64,000 nucleotides of DNA from Clostridia bacterium. Lineage in GTDB: Bacteria; Bacillota; Clostridia; Lachnospirales; Lachnospiraceae. Shown here piece after piece: positions 18,155 to 27,164 of the stretch. The translations under genes and the position numbers were made by a program. The DNA is taken from NCBI GenBank assembly GCA_910574835.1, contig CAJTDE010000010.1, forward strand, positions 1 to 64,000, in the 5' to 3' direction. Numbering within the stretch: the stretch's first letter is position 1; each line of letters begins with the position of its first letter. The notes under the pieces are model-generated. The model had not been told where the DNA came from and did no database searches. It saw only the letters and a program-made list of their open reading frames with translations.

Positions 18155-18646
18155 TTACCCGTTTGCAGGCTTTTCCATCCGTTCCCGAATTTTTTTCTCT
18201 ATATAGGGCGGCACAAAGGCTGAAATATTGCCTCCGAAGCTTGCCACCTCCTTTACGGTGGTAGAGCTAAGATACGCATATTCCAGGCTGGTAGTCAGAA
18301 ACAGGGTATCAAGGTTCGGACTCATAATCCGGTTCGTCTGTGCCATCTGAAGCTCATAGTCAAAATCCGTAATTGCCCGCAGCCCCCGGACGATGATATG
18401 AGCCTCACACTCTTTTGCAAATTCTACCAAAAGTCCTGTAAAGGACCTGATCTTCACATTTGAATATTCCTTTGTCACTTCTTCTAACATCTTAACACGT
18501 TCTTCTACAGAAAACAATGGAGATTTTGCCCGATTGTTCAAAACACCTACCACCAGCTCATCCACAATATGAGAAGATCGCACAATAATGTCCAGATGTC
18601 CAAAGGTTACCGGATCAAAGCTTCCCGCATAGATTCCTCTTGTCAT
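18155..18646 (-). CDS. coaD: Phosphopantetheine adenylyltransferase
   Basis: Fourth step of coenzyme A synthesis: 4'-phosphopantetheine + ATP to dephospho-CoA. The nucleotidyltransferase motif [13 protein letters not shown] is at residues 8-20 and the second motif [17 protein letters not shown] near 125, both intact. Length 163 is standard. It sits 49 bases downstream of rsmD, the conserved rsmD-coaD pair. Confidence 0.97.
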   Translation of the reverse strand: MTRGIYAGSFDPVTFGHLDIIVRSSHIVDELVVGVLNNRAKSPLFSVEERVKMLEEVTKEYSNVKIRSFTGLLVEFAKECEAHIIVRGLRAITDFDYELQMAQTNRIMSPNLDTLFLTTSLEYAYLSSTTVKEVASFGGNISAFVPPYIEKKIRERMEKPANG

Positions 18647-18695
18647 GTTGTTCTCCTGTCTGATTCATTTTCTCCGCACGAACAGTCTGCTGACC

Positions 18696-19247
18696 TTAAC
18701 CGCGCTCCAAAAACAAATGCCGGTTTGTCTTATAGTTTTTTATCTGATAGGGTGTAAAACCATAATCTTCCACCCAGTCCGTGTCACTGTTTTTTGAGGT
18801 TTCCAGGATCACGGCCGTATGTTCATCTGCCAGGGAGGAATCCCGAAGCGCAGCCAGTACCTGCTGTTCCAGTCCCTGATCGTAAGGAGGGTCCATAAAT
18901 ATAATGTCAAAGGCGGCTTCTCCCCGAAGCTGACAGATCGCGCTGACCGCATCTGTTTTAAGCACCCTGGCCCTATCCGCAAGCTTGGTAAACGCAAGGT
19001 TTTCCCTGATGCAGCCGCAGGCACGCTGCTGATTCTCCACAAAAACAGCTTCCGCCGCCCCGCGGCTTAATGCCTCGATGCCAATTGCCCCGCTGCCCGC
19101 AAAGAGATCTAAAAACCGGCACCCCGGTATCTTTGGCTGCAGGATATTGAACAGAGTTTCCTTAATCCGGTCCGTAGTGGGACGTGTATGCAGGCCCTCG
19201 ATGCATTTTAACGGAAGGCTCCTGGCCGTTCCCGCAATCACTCTCAT
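18696..19247 (-). CDS. rsmD: 16S rRNA (guanine966-N2)-methyltransferase
   Basis: Methylates G966 of 16S rRNA. Seen: MRVIAGTARSLPL at the N terminus, RPTTDRIKETLFNIL, the SAM-binding DLFAGSGAIGIEALSRGA (about 45-62) and catalytic MDPPYD (about 117). Length 183 is normal. It lies 4 bases after the proA stop and 49 bases before coaD. Confidence 0.96.
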   Translation of the reverse strand: MRVIAGTARSLPLKCIEGLHTRPTTDRIKETLFNILQPKIPGCRFLDLFAGSGAIGIEALSRGAAEAVFVENQQRACGCIRENLAFTKLADRARVLKTDAVSAICQLRGEAAFDIIFMDPPYDQGLEQQVLAALRDSSLADEHTAVILETSKNSDTDWVEDYGFTPYQIKNYKTNRHLFLERG

Positions 19248-19251
19248 AGTC

Positions 19252-20496
19252 TTATCCCCTTATCTGCCCCGTCCCATAAATCTCATACTTATAGGAGGTC
19301 AGCGCCTCAAGCCCCATAGGACCTCTGGCGTGAAGCTTCTGGGTACTGATACCAATCTCCGCCCCAAAGCCAAATTCAAATCCGTCCGTAAAGCGGGTAG
19401 ATGCATTCACATAAACAGCCGCCGCATCCACTTCCCGCAAAAACTGTTCCGCGTGTGTCTTATCTTCTGTAATAATAGCTTCGGAATGACCCGTATTGTA
19501 ACGATTGATATGGGCGATTGCTTCCGAAATACTATCCACCGTCTTAACCGAAAGAATATAATCCAGGTATTCCGTTCCCCAGTCCTCCTCTGCCGCCTCC
19601 TTCATGGGAATGACCGCTCTGGCTCTCTCATCGCCCCGAAGTTCTACTTCTTTTTCGGCGAGACGCTTTGCAAGCATCGGAAGAAAGACGGAGGCAGCCC
19701 TTTCATGGACCACTAGGGACTCACAGGCATTGCACACGCCGATGCGCTGGGTTTTGGCATTGTAAACAATCTCTGCGGCCATAGCCGGATCTGCCGTCTC
19801 ATCCACATAGATATGGCAATTGCCGGAGCCTGTCTCAATCACGGGAATGGTACTGTTCTTGACTACGGAGGCAATAAGTCCGGCGCTTCCCCTGGGGATC
19901 AGCACGTCAATGTAGCGGTTCAGCTTCATAAAATCGGCCGCAGTCTCACGGCTGGTATCCTCCAAAAGAGAAATGGCCGAAACAGGACAGCCGCAGGAGG
20001 CCAAGGTCTCTTTCAGCACCGCCACGATTGCCTGATTGGAATACAGGGCGTCGCTTCCTCCGCGAAGCACCACCGCATTCCCTGTCTTAAAGCAGAGTCC
20101 GAAGGCGTCTGCCGTTACATTGGGCCTTGCCTCATAAATAATGCCGATTACACCCAGAGGCACACGTACCTTTCGGATACGCAGGCCGTTCGCGGGTGTA
20201 TGCTCATCAATCACCTGACCGATTGGATCGGGCAGCTTTGCAATCTGTCTTAAGCCCTCTGCCATGCCCTCGATCCGCTCCGGCGTCAGAAGCAGCCGAT
20301 CCAGAAGGCCGGCTTTCATCCCTTTTTCTTTTCCCTGAATCATATCCTTTTCATTTGCCCTCAGGATACGTTCCGTATGTGTCACCAGATCTTCTGCCGC
20401 CTGGTTTAAGACCTGATTCTTTTGTTCTTCCGATAAGGTGCGAAGAAGCGGTTCCGCCGCCTTAGCTTCACGTCCAAGCTGCTCCAATAATGTCAT
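19252..20496 (-). CDS. proA: Gamma-glutamyl phosphate reductase
   Basis: Second step of proline synthesis, NADPH-dependent reduction of glutamyl phosphate to glutamate semialdehyde. Seen: [19 protein letters not shown] (about 110), the nucleotide-binding [17 protein letters not shown], the catalytic Cys in [12 protein letters not shown] (about 253) and [20 protein letters not shown] near the C terminus. Length 414 is typical. proB is not adjacent; proA here is in a mixed operon between the 5-FCL gene and rsmD. Confidence 0.97.
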   Translation of the reverse strand: MTLLEQLGREAKAAEPLLRTLSEEQKNQVLNQAAEDLVTHTERILRANEKDMIQGKEKGMKAGLLDRLLLTPERIEGMAEGLRQIAKLPDPIGQVIDEHTPANGLRIRKVRVPLGVIGIIYEARPNVTADAFGLCFKTGNAVVLRGGSDALYSNQAIVAVLKETLASCGCPVSAISLLEDTSRETAADFMKLNRYIDVLIPRGSAGLIASVVKNSTIPVIETGSGNCHIYVDETADPAMAAEIVYNAKTQRIGVCNACESLVVHERAASVFLPMLAKRLAEKEVELRGDERARAVIPMKEAAEEDWGTEYLDYILSVKTVDSISEAIAHINRYNTGHSEAIITEDKTHAEQFLREVDAAAVYVNASTRFTDGFEFGFGAEIGISTQKLHARGPMGLEALTSYKYEIYGTGQIRG

Positions 20497-20509
20497 CTGA
20501 TTCTCTCCT

Positions 20510-21085
20510 CTATGTAAATACTCTCTGTTCTGTTACCACCTTCGCAGGCCGAATGTCAAATTCCTCAAAGGGAACCTCTTCCTTTATCTGAAATTCAAAG
20601 GCCAGGGCAACCGTAATAAGCCTCGGATGGGCTTCCAGAAACCGATCATAAAAGCCTCCTCCGTACCCTACCCGGTGTCTCATAAGATCAAAGGCAACTC
20701 CCGGCATCAATAAAAGGGCGTCCTCAGCATCTGCCGGCGCATGCTCCTTCGGCTCCCGAATCCCGAAGCTCCCATCCTCCAAGTCCTGTTCAAAGGAGGT
20801 GATATAATAAAACCGCATATCCTGTCCCTGAACCTTGGGTACGGCCACCCTCTTTCCCTTTGCCCAGGCATCACGGATAAGGTCCCTTGTCTCCACCTCA
20901 TGCTTACAGTCCATATAAGCGTAGAGAACCTCTGCTTCCTGATATTCCGGAAGCTTTTGGATCTGCTCCTTTACTAAGAGGCTTCTCTTGTGAATCTCCT
21001 CATCGGTATGTGCCTTTCGAAGCGCCCGAATCTCCTTTCGAAGCTCTTTTTTCCGCTCTTTTCTGTCAATGTCCTTTTTTAGCAT
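20510..21085 (-). CDS. 5-formyltetrahydrofolate cyclo-ligase
   Basis: Converts 5-formyl-THF to methenyl-THF using ATP. Seen: [14 protein letters not shown] at the N terminus, [13 protein letters not shown] (about 92), the ATP-site stretch [20 protein letters not shown] (about 130-150) and [10 protein letters not shown]. The start at 21085 follows GGGGGA and gives a 191-residue protein of normal size; it overlaps the DUF896 gene by 20 bases. Neighbouring genes are unrelated. Confidence 0.94.
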   Translation of the reverse strand: MLKKDIDRKERKKELRKEIRALRKAHTDEEIHKRSLLVKEQIQKLPEYQEAEVLYAYMDCKHEVETRDLIRDAWAKGKRVAVPKVQGQDMRFYYITSFEQDLEDGSFGIREPKEHAPADAEDALLLMPGVAFDLMRHRVGYGGGFYDRFLEAHPRLITVALAFEFQIKEEVPFEEFDIRPAKVVTEQRVFT

Positions 21086-21287
21086 GCTTTTCCCCCACAT
21101 TGGTAATGGTTCCGTCTGCTTCCTGAATATCAATGCGCTCCAGCTGGCCGCGCAGGTTCATGCGGACCGCCTCGATATATTCCCGCCGAAGAGCCGCCTG
21201 CTCCTCTTTTTCCGCCTCGGTCAAGCCCTCTGCTTTTGAACGGTGATACAGCTCATTGATGCGGGCAATTTTCTTATCATTCATCAT
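21066..21287 (-). CDS. DUF896 (YnzC-like) protein
   Basis: 73-residue helical protein of the DUF896 family, beginning DKKIARINELYHRSKAEGLT and containing EKEEQAALRREYIEAVRMN, both family signatures. YnzC of B. subtilis is a LexA-regulated homolog of unclear role. The gene overlaps the patatin gene by 11 bases upstream and the 5-FCL gene by 20 bases downstream, so the three are tightly coupled. An AAGGAA site precedes the start. Confidence 0.92.
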   Translation of the reverse strand: MMNDKKIARINELYHRSKAEGLTEAEKEEQAALRREYIEAVRMNLRGQLERIDIQEADGTITNVGEKHAKKGH

Positions 21288-22161
21288 AATTCGTTCCTTC
21301 TTTCACCGGTTCCCATTTCAGATATTCCGCTATCTGCGGGAACACATCCTTTGCATATTCATAGCCGTGGTTATAAAAATTTGTTAATACGGACACGTCA
21401 TCCTCCGTATTCTTCACAACCGGTACCTGGGGACGAATGATGAATACATGTCCCCGCTCCTCCAACTCCTCCAAAAGCTCCATAGTTCGGTTGTAATAGT
21501 AAGCCCTGTTTTTTATGGCCCGGATGAGATACGGATATTTTTGATACATAATCCTTGCCATCCGAAGTGAACGTCTGGCAGGCGGCTTCCGATATCCTGA
21601 TTGGCGGGTTAGAATGACAACGTTTTTCTTAACTCCGTCATGAAGAGCCTTGCGGATGGGAACGGAATCAGCCACCCCGCCGTCCAGCATAGGTATCCCG
21701 TCTACATTTACCATAGGTGATACAATGGGTAAGCTGGCCGACGCTCTGCAGGCAGCCATAAGCCTTGCCCGATCCTGACGCTCCGTTAAATAAGCCGCCT
21801 GTCCCGTCAGACAGTTGGTCGCTGTCAAAATACAGGTCTGCCTTGAGGAGAAAAACGTATCATAGTCAAAGGGAATGATTTTATTTGGAAAAATATCAAA
21901 AATCAAGTCCATATTAAAAAGGCTGTGATTCTTTACCAGATATTTAAGCCCTACATAGCTTCCTGCCTCCAAAAAATCAATGGTACATGTCTTCATCCTC
22001 CCCGGCTGGTGAGATACATAGTTCACTGCATTACACGCCCCGGCAGACACGCCGATCACATAGGGAAGGTAAAGCCCCTGTTCCATAAAATAATCCAGCA
22101 CGCCGGCCGTAAATACCCCTCTTGTTCCGCCGCCCTCCAGTATCAATCCTGCTTGCTTCAT
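21277..22161 (-). CDS. Patatin-like phospholipase
   Basis: Predicted lipid acyl hydrolase of 294 residues. The oxyanion loop GGGTRGVFTAG (about 9-19), the nucleophile elbow GVSAGA (about 37, G-x-S-x-G) and the catalytic dyad Asp in LDGGVADSVP (about 160) are all present. It belongs to the YchK/YjjU-like bacterial group; the substrate is unknown. The start at 22161 is used because GGAGG lies 10 bases upstream; a TTG six codons earlier would place that site inside the gene. First gene of the run down to coaD. Confidence 0.92.
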   Translation of the reverse strand: MKQAGLILEGGGTRGVFTAGVLDYFMEQGLYLPYVIGVSAGACNAVNYVSHQPGRMKTCTIDFLEAGSYVGLKYLVKNHSLFNMDLIFDIFPNKIIPFDYDTFFSSRQTCILTATNCLTGQAAYLTERQDRARLMAACRASASLPIVSPMVNVDGIPMLDGGVADSVPIRKALHDGVKKNVVILTRQSGYRKPPARRSLRMARIMYQKYPYLIRAIKNRAYYYNRTMELLEELEERGHVFIIRPQVPVVKNTEDDVSVLTNFYNHGYEYAKDVFPQIAEYLKWEPVKEGTNYDE

Positions 22162-22266
22162 GTCAATATCTGCCTCCAAAAATCAAAAAACAAAGCCTCA
22201 AAGACTTCTTGCTGTCACTGCGCCATGCGCGGTCCGCATCCTGTCTCTTAAGGTCTGAATACTTCT

Positions 22267-22295
22267 AATTTACACCATAACCATAAGAATAGCAA
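22267..22295 (-). promoter_or_regulatory. Putative promoter for the patatin-proA-coaD run
   Basis: Minus-strand -35 TTGCTA (22295-22290) and -10 TAAATT (22272-22267) with 17-base spacing, about 105 bases upstream of the patatin gene and just beyond the stop of the preceding gene. The -10 is imperfect. It is the best candidate in the 137-base gap. Confidence 0.5.
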
Positions 22296-22298
22296 GTT

Positions 22299-22748
22299 TT
22301 AACTGGAGTAATTCTCCAAAAAGTCATAAAGCTCCCTCTCTCCGGCCACACTTTTACCGGCCTGAATCTCGGCCTGTAAATATGGCGGAAGCATGTCCAT
22401 TGTTATATTTGTATACTCATAGAGGGTTATCTGATCCGACAGATAAATCGTTACATAGCCGTTCTCTTCCATCAGATAATAAGAATCGGGAGCTGTCTGT
22501 GCCAAAACAGTATCCCCCTGCAAGGCCGCCTCCTGGCGCGCCCCGTCCCCGGCTGTCTGCCTTTCTTTTTCCTCGCTTTGCATATTTCGGATCTGCAGAA
22601 GCTGAGCTTCTATAAAAGCTGCCCCGGCATCCTTAAGATAAGGCTCCTCTGCCAATGAGGCTTTCTCGGAATACAACATACCGGAATAATAAGCAAGCCC
22701 GCCCAGAATCATAAAAGCAGACAAAATGGCAAGCACTCTCTTTCCCAC
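22299..22748 (-). CDS. Single-pass membrane protein, possibly BofC-like C-terminal domain
   Basis: 149 residues with one N-terminal hydrophobic helix (RVLAILSAFMILGGLAYYSG) and an outer domain. The C-terminal part (YYLMEENGYVTIYL, ITLYEYTNITMDMLPPYL) resembles the small C-terminal domain of the forespore regulator BofC, but the match is by eye and weak. The start is placed at GTG 22748 because AAAGGAGG lies eight bases upstream; earlier in-frame ATGs would put that site inside the gene. The site lies in the 3' arm of a terminator-like hairpin (22755-22801). Confidence 0.65.
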   Translation of the reverse strand: MGKRVLAILSAFMILGGLAYYSGMLYSEKASLAEEPYLKDAGAAFIEAQLLQIRNMQSEEKERQTAGDGARQEAALQGDTVLAQTAPDSYYLMEENGYVTIYLSDQITLYEYTNITMDMLPPYLQAEIQAGKSVAGERELYDFLENYSS

Positions 22749-22801
22749 AAAAAAATCCTCCTTTTTTGTCATTTTCCATAGTATGGACAAAAAAAGAGGA
22801 T
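22746..22801 (-). terminator. Terminator-like hairpin overlapping the next gene's ribosome-binding site
   Basis: In minus-strand RNA the arms 22801-22786 and 22770-22755 pair over about 16 positions with one G-U pair and a 15-base loop, followed by seven U residues just before the GTG at 22748. It lies 14 bases past the flippase stop. The 3' arm contains the GGAGG of the downstream gene, so the same hairpin could end transcription and hide the ribosome-binding site. Confidence 0.75.
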
Positions 22802-22814
22802 CTTATAAAGCAGT

Positions 22815-24479
22815 TTAGAGAAGGCGAAGCTTTTTTAAGACTCGAATAAGTACATGGCCCTTTGGGAAAGCCCGCAGCTCCCGTTCCGTAATTCCCCGCA
22901 GCAGCAGAAGAAAAAAGCCATATATAAAGATTGCAAGAATAATACAAAGGAGGGCCGCAAAGCGAAAGCCTATCAATTCCTCTAAGGGTGCATAGAGCAG
23001 CCAGCAGGAAAGTCCCATAATAGCGGAAGAAACAATGGGAATCAAAAAGGTCCTTATCATCTCTTGCCGATAGCGCAGATACTTTCGAATCGCCAGGCCG
23101 TTTAGAATACACATCAAAATTGCAAAAAACAGATAGGAAATTACAACTCCGTAAATATGAAGCCCGCATATCTGAACCAGCACCACCAGAAGCCCCAAAT
23201 GAAGTATCAGAGAAATCAGTGCATTGCGCACGGGAATGTGCATCTTATCAATGCCTTGAAGGATTCCGTTGGTCAGGGTGGAAAGGCCGTAAAATATAAC
23301 AGCCGCCGATCCGGCGATAAAAAGCTTCGCGGCAATGGGATCGGTATTCCAGGACAGAAGCTTCAGAATCGGCTCGGCCAAAGCAGCAAGTCCGAATGCG
23401 CTTGGAATGCAGATAAACATAACCATCCGGATTGCCCCATCCGTCTTTCGGCGCATTTCCCTGCGGTTGCCCTCCATCCGCGCCCGTGTTAAGGCCGGGA
23501 TAGTGGACGCCGACAAAGCGGAAGCTACCGCAATGGGAACATTGGTCAAAAGCTTGTATTTTCCAACGTAGATTCCCCAATAGACTTCCACGGTTGACTT
23601 CTCCATTTTCTGCACATCCAGCATCAGATATTTAAACAGTCCCTGATCCAAAATACTGCTGATGTTATAAACTGCCGTGCTTAAGAGAACGGGTACGATG
23701 GTGAGCAGCAAAAGCTGAAAAATTGCGCCGTAGCTTTCCACATTTCCGGAACGATCCGATCGGATCTGCCGGCGGAAGACACGCCGGTACATCATCATTA
23801 CGGCAATTAAAAACAAAAGCCCGGCCAAAGCGCCGACGCTGGTGCCAAGCGTACTTCCGGCAGCCCCGTAGATGGGACCGCTCCGCCCGTCTGCGACGCC
23901 TGCCTTCTGATCCAGAGACAGACCATACTGAAAAAGCATACCAGCCGCCGCAATACTTACCACCGCATTGAAAATCTGCTCGATAATCTGTGAAACCGCC
24001 GTGGGCATCATAGTTCCCATTCCCTGGAAAAAGCCTCTTAACACACCCATCACAGCCAGGAAAAATACGGCCAGGGCCAATATCTTAAGGCTCAGCTCGC
24101 TTTCCGGCGTATTTAAAAGCTGCCCGGTAAAGAATCCGGCGCCGAGATAAGTCACCACAGAGCCTAAAATTCCGACCACGACGGACATATACAGGGCGCC
24201 TCTGAAAATGCGGCGGACATTTCGATACTGCCCCAAAGCCGCCTTTGCAGAAATAAGCTTTGATACGGCCAGGGGCAGGCTGTAAGATGAAATCAGCAAG
24301 ATAATGTTGTAAATCTCATAGGCCGCCGAATAATAATCATTTCCATGATCCGTAATGATATTGGTAACCGGAAGCCGATACAGCATTCCAATGAGCCTGC
24401 TTAAAATCGAAGCCGCTGCCAGAATACTTCCCTGCATTATAAAATTGGAACGCTTCTTCGCCTTCTTCTGATTTCCCAT
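22815..24479 (-). CDS. MOP-superfamily lipid flippase (SpoVB/YtgP/MurJ-like)
   Basis: 554-residue membrane protein with about 14 helices of the polysaccharide-transport branch of the MOP superfamily. Seen: MQGSILAAASILSRLIGMLY at the N terminus, RNVRRIFRGALYMS, VLRGFFQGMGTMMPTAVSQI (about 150) and NGILQGIDKMHIPVRNALIS (about 400). Members include SpoVB (spore cortex) and YtgP/MurJ (lipid II flippase). Adjacent sporulation genes make a SpoVB-like role possible, but paralogs cannot be separated by eye. A strong terminator-like hairpin follows. Confidence 0.88.
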   Translation of the reverse strand: MGNQKKAKKRSNFIMQGSILAAASILSRLIGMLYRLPVTNIITDHGNDYYSAAYEIYNIILLISSYSLPLAVSKLISAKAALGQYRNVRRIFRGALYMSVVVGILGSVVTYLGAGFFTGQLLNTPESELSLKILALAVFFLAVMGVLRGFFQGMGTMMPTAVSQIIEQIFNAVVSIAAAGMLFQYGLSLDQKAGVADGRSGPIYGAAGSTLGTSVGALAGLLFLIAVMMMYRRVFRRQIRSDRSGNVESYGAIFQLLLLTIVPVLLSTAVYNISSILDQGLFKYLMLDVQKMEKSTVEVYWGIYVGKYKLLTNVPIAVASALSASTIPALTRARMEGNRREMRRKTDGAIRMVMFICIPSAFGLAALAEPILKLLSWNTDPIAAKLFIAGSAAVIFYGLSTLTNGILQGIDKMHIPVRNALISLILHLGLLVVLVQICGLHIYGVVISYLFFAILMCILNGLAIRKYLRYRQEMIRTFLIPIVSSAIMGLSCWLLYAPLEELIGFRFAALLCIILAIFIYGFFLLLLRGITERELRAFPKGHVLIRVLKKLRLL

Positions 24480-24518
24480 AGCAGTCCTTCCGTTACTGAA
24501 GTTCAGCTGCCTGAACTG

Positions 24519-25646
24519 TTATTGAATTACCACATCATCCGCATAATCATTCCATATGATACAAATAAAGGTTTTTCCGTTATTCAGCACGATCTCTTTG
24601 CCATCCTCTGTGTAATAGCGGGCCGGAACGCCTAACTCTCCGACAGCATTCCAGTAACCTTCGATCATCTTTCCGTTTGTGAACACAATACAATCGTTGT
24701 GCTCTGCCTGGCTGGCAAAATGCAGATAATCCGCATCGTCTAATACATTGCCGTCGCAGTACTGAAAAATCACATTTGTCACCGCAACCTGATCGCCGGT
24801 TAATTCGTCAATGTGCGGATTGCCGTAGGTAGAGCGATAATACTTATGATCTTTTTCATTATACTCAAAGGTGGCTTTTACTCCTCCGAAGCCGCCCTCT
24901 CCCCTGACGCCGCCCGGCTGGAGAAAGACCGCATCCGGGTAATCCTCATATGCCTCAATCTCATCTATGGGCGCAAATTGAAACTTTCCCGAATAATCGG
25001 AGGGCATATTCATATCATAGCCCTTTTTCTTGATATCCTTGATGATTCCCTTTGGAAATGCATAAAGGGTGTGCTCCCAATCCTTTCCGGGACGCGAGAC
25101 ACGATCATACATGGCGGAAACGGGATGTTCGATATACTTTGTCCCTCCGGAGAGCACATCGTATTCCCCGCTGTTCAGCGCGTCCAAGGCATAAACAGCC
25201 TGTCCGAAATGAGCATAAACAGCCTCATATTCCTGGGCAAAATGCAGGAAATACAGGCGGCAGCTGCGAATGGACCCGATTCGCTCCATATCCTCCCAAT
25301 CCTCAAAAATTCCCATCCAGCGGGTAATCCGCTTCTCCACAGGACATTCCACAATGACACTGGCATTGTTCACTCCTGACATGGGAAGGGCTTCCTGCTT
25401 ATTGTTCAGCATAATTGCCAGAGGGCGTCTGTTCCCGATCTCCTCATCGATCCATTCGCCCGTAAAGTAACTGCGTACTTTGCCGTCCACCACTTCGCGG
25501 GTATTTTCATTTCCTCCGGGGGCTTCCTCGCTTTCCGATACATTCGTGTCCGTATCAAGTTCCGCTCCCTGGGAATTTTTTTTGCCGCAGCCGGCAAAAG
25601 CCAGTATCATAGCCATGAACAGAAAGACAAAGCTCCTCTTTTTCAT
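24519..25646 (-). CDS. DUF3048 lipoprotein (YerB-like)
   Basis: 375-residue lipoprotein. The signal peptide ends in the lipobox AFAGC (about residue 20), followed by an acidic linker. The body matches DUF3048: RRPLAIMLNNKQEALPMSGV, GSIRSCRLYFLHFAQEYEAV and NVIFQYCDGNVLDDADYLHF. The role of the family is unknown. It lies 12 bases downstream of ybeY. Confidence 0.9.
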   Translation of the reverse strand: MKKRSFVFLFMAMILAFAGCGKKNSQGAELDTDTNVSESEEAPGGNENTREVVDGKVRSYFTGEWIDEEIGNRRPLAIMLNNKQEALPMSGVNNASVIVECPVEKRITRWMGIFEDWEDMERIGSIRSCRLYFLHFAQEYEAVYAHFGQAVYALDALNSGEYDVLSGGTKYIEHPVSAMYDRVSRPGKDWEHTLYAFPKGIIKDIKKKGYDMNMPSDYSGKFQFAPIDEIEAYEDYPDAVFLQPGGVRGEGGFGGVKATFEYNEKDHKYYRSTYGNPHIDELTGDQVAVTNVIFQYCDGNVLDDADYLHFASQAEHNDCIVFTNGKMIEGYWNAVGELGVPARYYTEDGKEIVLNNGKTFICIIWNDYADDVVIQ

Positions 25647-25658
25647 GTTTTCATCCTC

Positions 25659-26159
25659 CTAGCGTAAGATATTTAAAGAGCGGAGAATCGCATTCTGCCT
25701 ATCCTCCATCTCCCTTGCCTGTTCCGCTTCTATATGATCATAACCTAACAGGTGCAAAACACTGTGGGTAATGAGAAACGCATACTCCCTCTCCTCGCTG
25801 TGCCCGTATTTTTTTGCCTGCTCCCGCACCTTTTCCATAGAAATGATGATATCTCCCAAAAGCAGCTCTCCCGTTTCAGGATGAAAGCAGCTTGCGGCAT
25901 CTGTCTCCGCGTGAGCAAAATCCGACGGATTGTCATAGGTAACCATCGGAAAGGACAGTACATCCGTAGCGCGATCGATGCTGCGATATTCCCGGTTGAT
26001 TTGTCGAATCTTGTCGTTATCTGTTAAAAGGAGGCTAATCTCCGCCTCATAGGGACAGCCCTCATAATCCAGAGCCGCTTCAATAACCCTTTTTGCCAGC
26101 TCCTGTGTGTCCAACTGTGAGAGTATTCCCTGACTCTCATCTTCTACGTTGATTGTCAT
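25659..26159 (-). CDS. ybeY: Endoribonuclease YbeY (16S rRNA 3' end maturation)
   Basis: Metal-dependent RNase needed for 16S rRNA maturation and ribosome quality control. The zinc motif HSVLHLLGYDH (H-x3-H-x5-H) is intact near residue 130, with DRATDVLSFPM upstream (about 65) and GDIIIS. Length 166 is normal. The start at 26159 follows AAAGGA; longer in-frame starts run deep into phoH. It overlaps phoH by 23 bases, the standard phoH-ybeY coupling. Confidence 0.95.
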   Translation of the reverse strand: MTINVEDESQGILSQLDTQELAKRVIEAALDYEGCPYEAEISLLLTDNDKIRQINREYRSIDRATDVLSFPMVTYDNPSDFAHAETDAASCFHPETGELLLGDIIISMEKVREQAKKYGHSEEREYAFLITHSVLHLLGYDHIEAEQAREMEDRQNAILRSLNILR

Positions 26160-27144
26160 ATGCATCCTTTCTTGCACTCCGGCGCTCTTGCGCCTGCTCA
26201 TAGCTCTCATATGCCTGTACAATTTTTTGAACCAAAGGATGACGCACCACATCCTTACTGGTTAAAGCACAAAAACCAATGTCTTCTACCTTCGAAAGCA
26301 CCCGCAGCGCAACCTCCAGACCGGAGCGTGCGCCCGAGGGAAGGTCCTTTTGACTGGCATCGCCCGTTACGATTACCTTGGAGCCGAAACCAATCCGTGT
26401 TAAAAACATCTTCATCTGGGCCGGGGTCGTGTTCTGGGCTTCGTCCAGGATAATAAAAGCATTGTCCAGGGTTCTGCCGCGCATATAGGCCAAAGGCGCC
26501 ACTTCAATAAGCCCCCGCTCCATATTTTTCAGGAAGCTGTCCGCTCCCATAATCTCATATAATGCATCGTACAGGGGACGCAGGTAAGGATCGACTTTAC
26601 TCTGCAGATCCCCCGGAAGAAAGCCGAGCTTTTCTCCGGCTTCAATGGCCGGGCGCGTTAGGATAATGCGGTTTACCTCGTTGTTTTTAAAGGCTGTAAT
26701 TGCCATAGCCATTGCAAGATACGTCTTTCCGGTGCCGGCAGGTCCGGTGCCGAATACAATCATATGGTTGCGGATGAGATCCACATAGCGCTTCTGCCCC
26801 AATGTCTTAGGCTTAATAGGCTTCCCGCTGGTGGTATGGCAAATCAGATCCCGGTCAATCTCCGTCAAGGCTTCTTCCTGACCTTCCATAGAAAGGGCCA
26901 GGGCATAATCTACATTTTGCTCCTGGATGGTATTGCCCCGCAGGGACAGCGCCAAAAGCTGCTTTAGAACTCTGGCAGCCTGATCGCTGCGCTGCGGCGT
27001 TCCCAAGATCTTCACAGACCCGTCTCTGGAAATCACGGAAACCTTCAGGGCCTTCTCTATTTTCTTCACGTAGCTGTCAAATTGGCCAAACACATTGCCC
27101 TCATGTTCGGCCGGAATATCTATTAGAATTTCCTCAATGTCCAA
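26137..27144 (-). CDS. phoH: PhoH family ATPase
   Basis: 335-residue cytoplasmic ATPase. Walker A GTGPAGTGKTYLAMAMA lies near residue 133 and Walker B AFIILDEAQNTTPAQ near 235; VTGDASQKDLP follows. An N-terminal KH-like region (about 1-80) precedes the ATPase domain as usual in this family. It lies between yqfD and ybeY, the conserved yqfCD-phoH-ybeY order of Firmicutes. RNA metabolism is the likely role. Confidence 0.95.
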   Translation of the reverse strand: MDIEEILIDIPAEHEGNVFGQFDSYVKKIEKALKVSVISRDGSVKILGTPQRSDQAARVLKQLLALSLRGNTIQEQNVDYALALSMEGQEEALTEIDRDLICHTTSGKPIKPKTLGQKRYVDLIRNHMIVFGTGPAGTGKTYLAMAMAITAFKNNEVNRIILTRPAIEAGEKLGFLPGDLQSKVDPYLRPLYDALYEIMGADSFLKNMERGLIEVAPLAYMRGRTLDNAFIILDEAQNTTPAQMKMFLTRIGFGSKVIVTGDASQKDLPSGARSGLEVALRVLSKVEDIGFCALTSKDVVRHPLVQKIVQAYESYEQAQERRSARKDAYDNQRRR

Positions 27145-27164
27145 ATTTTATTAGCTCCTATCCG

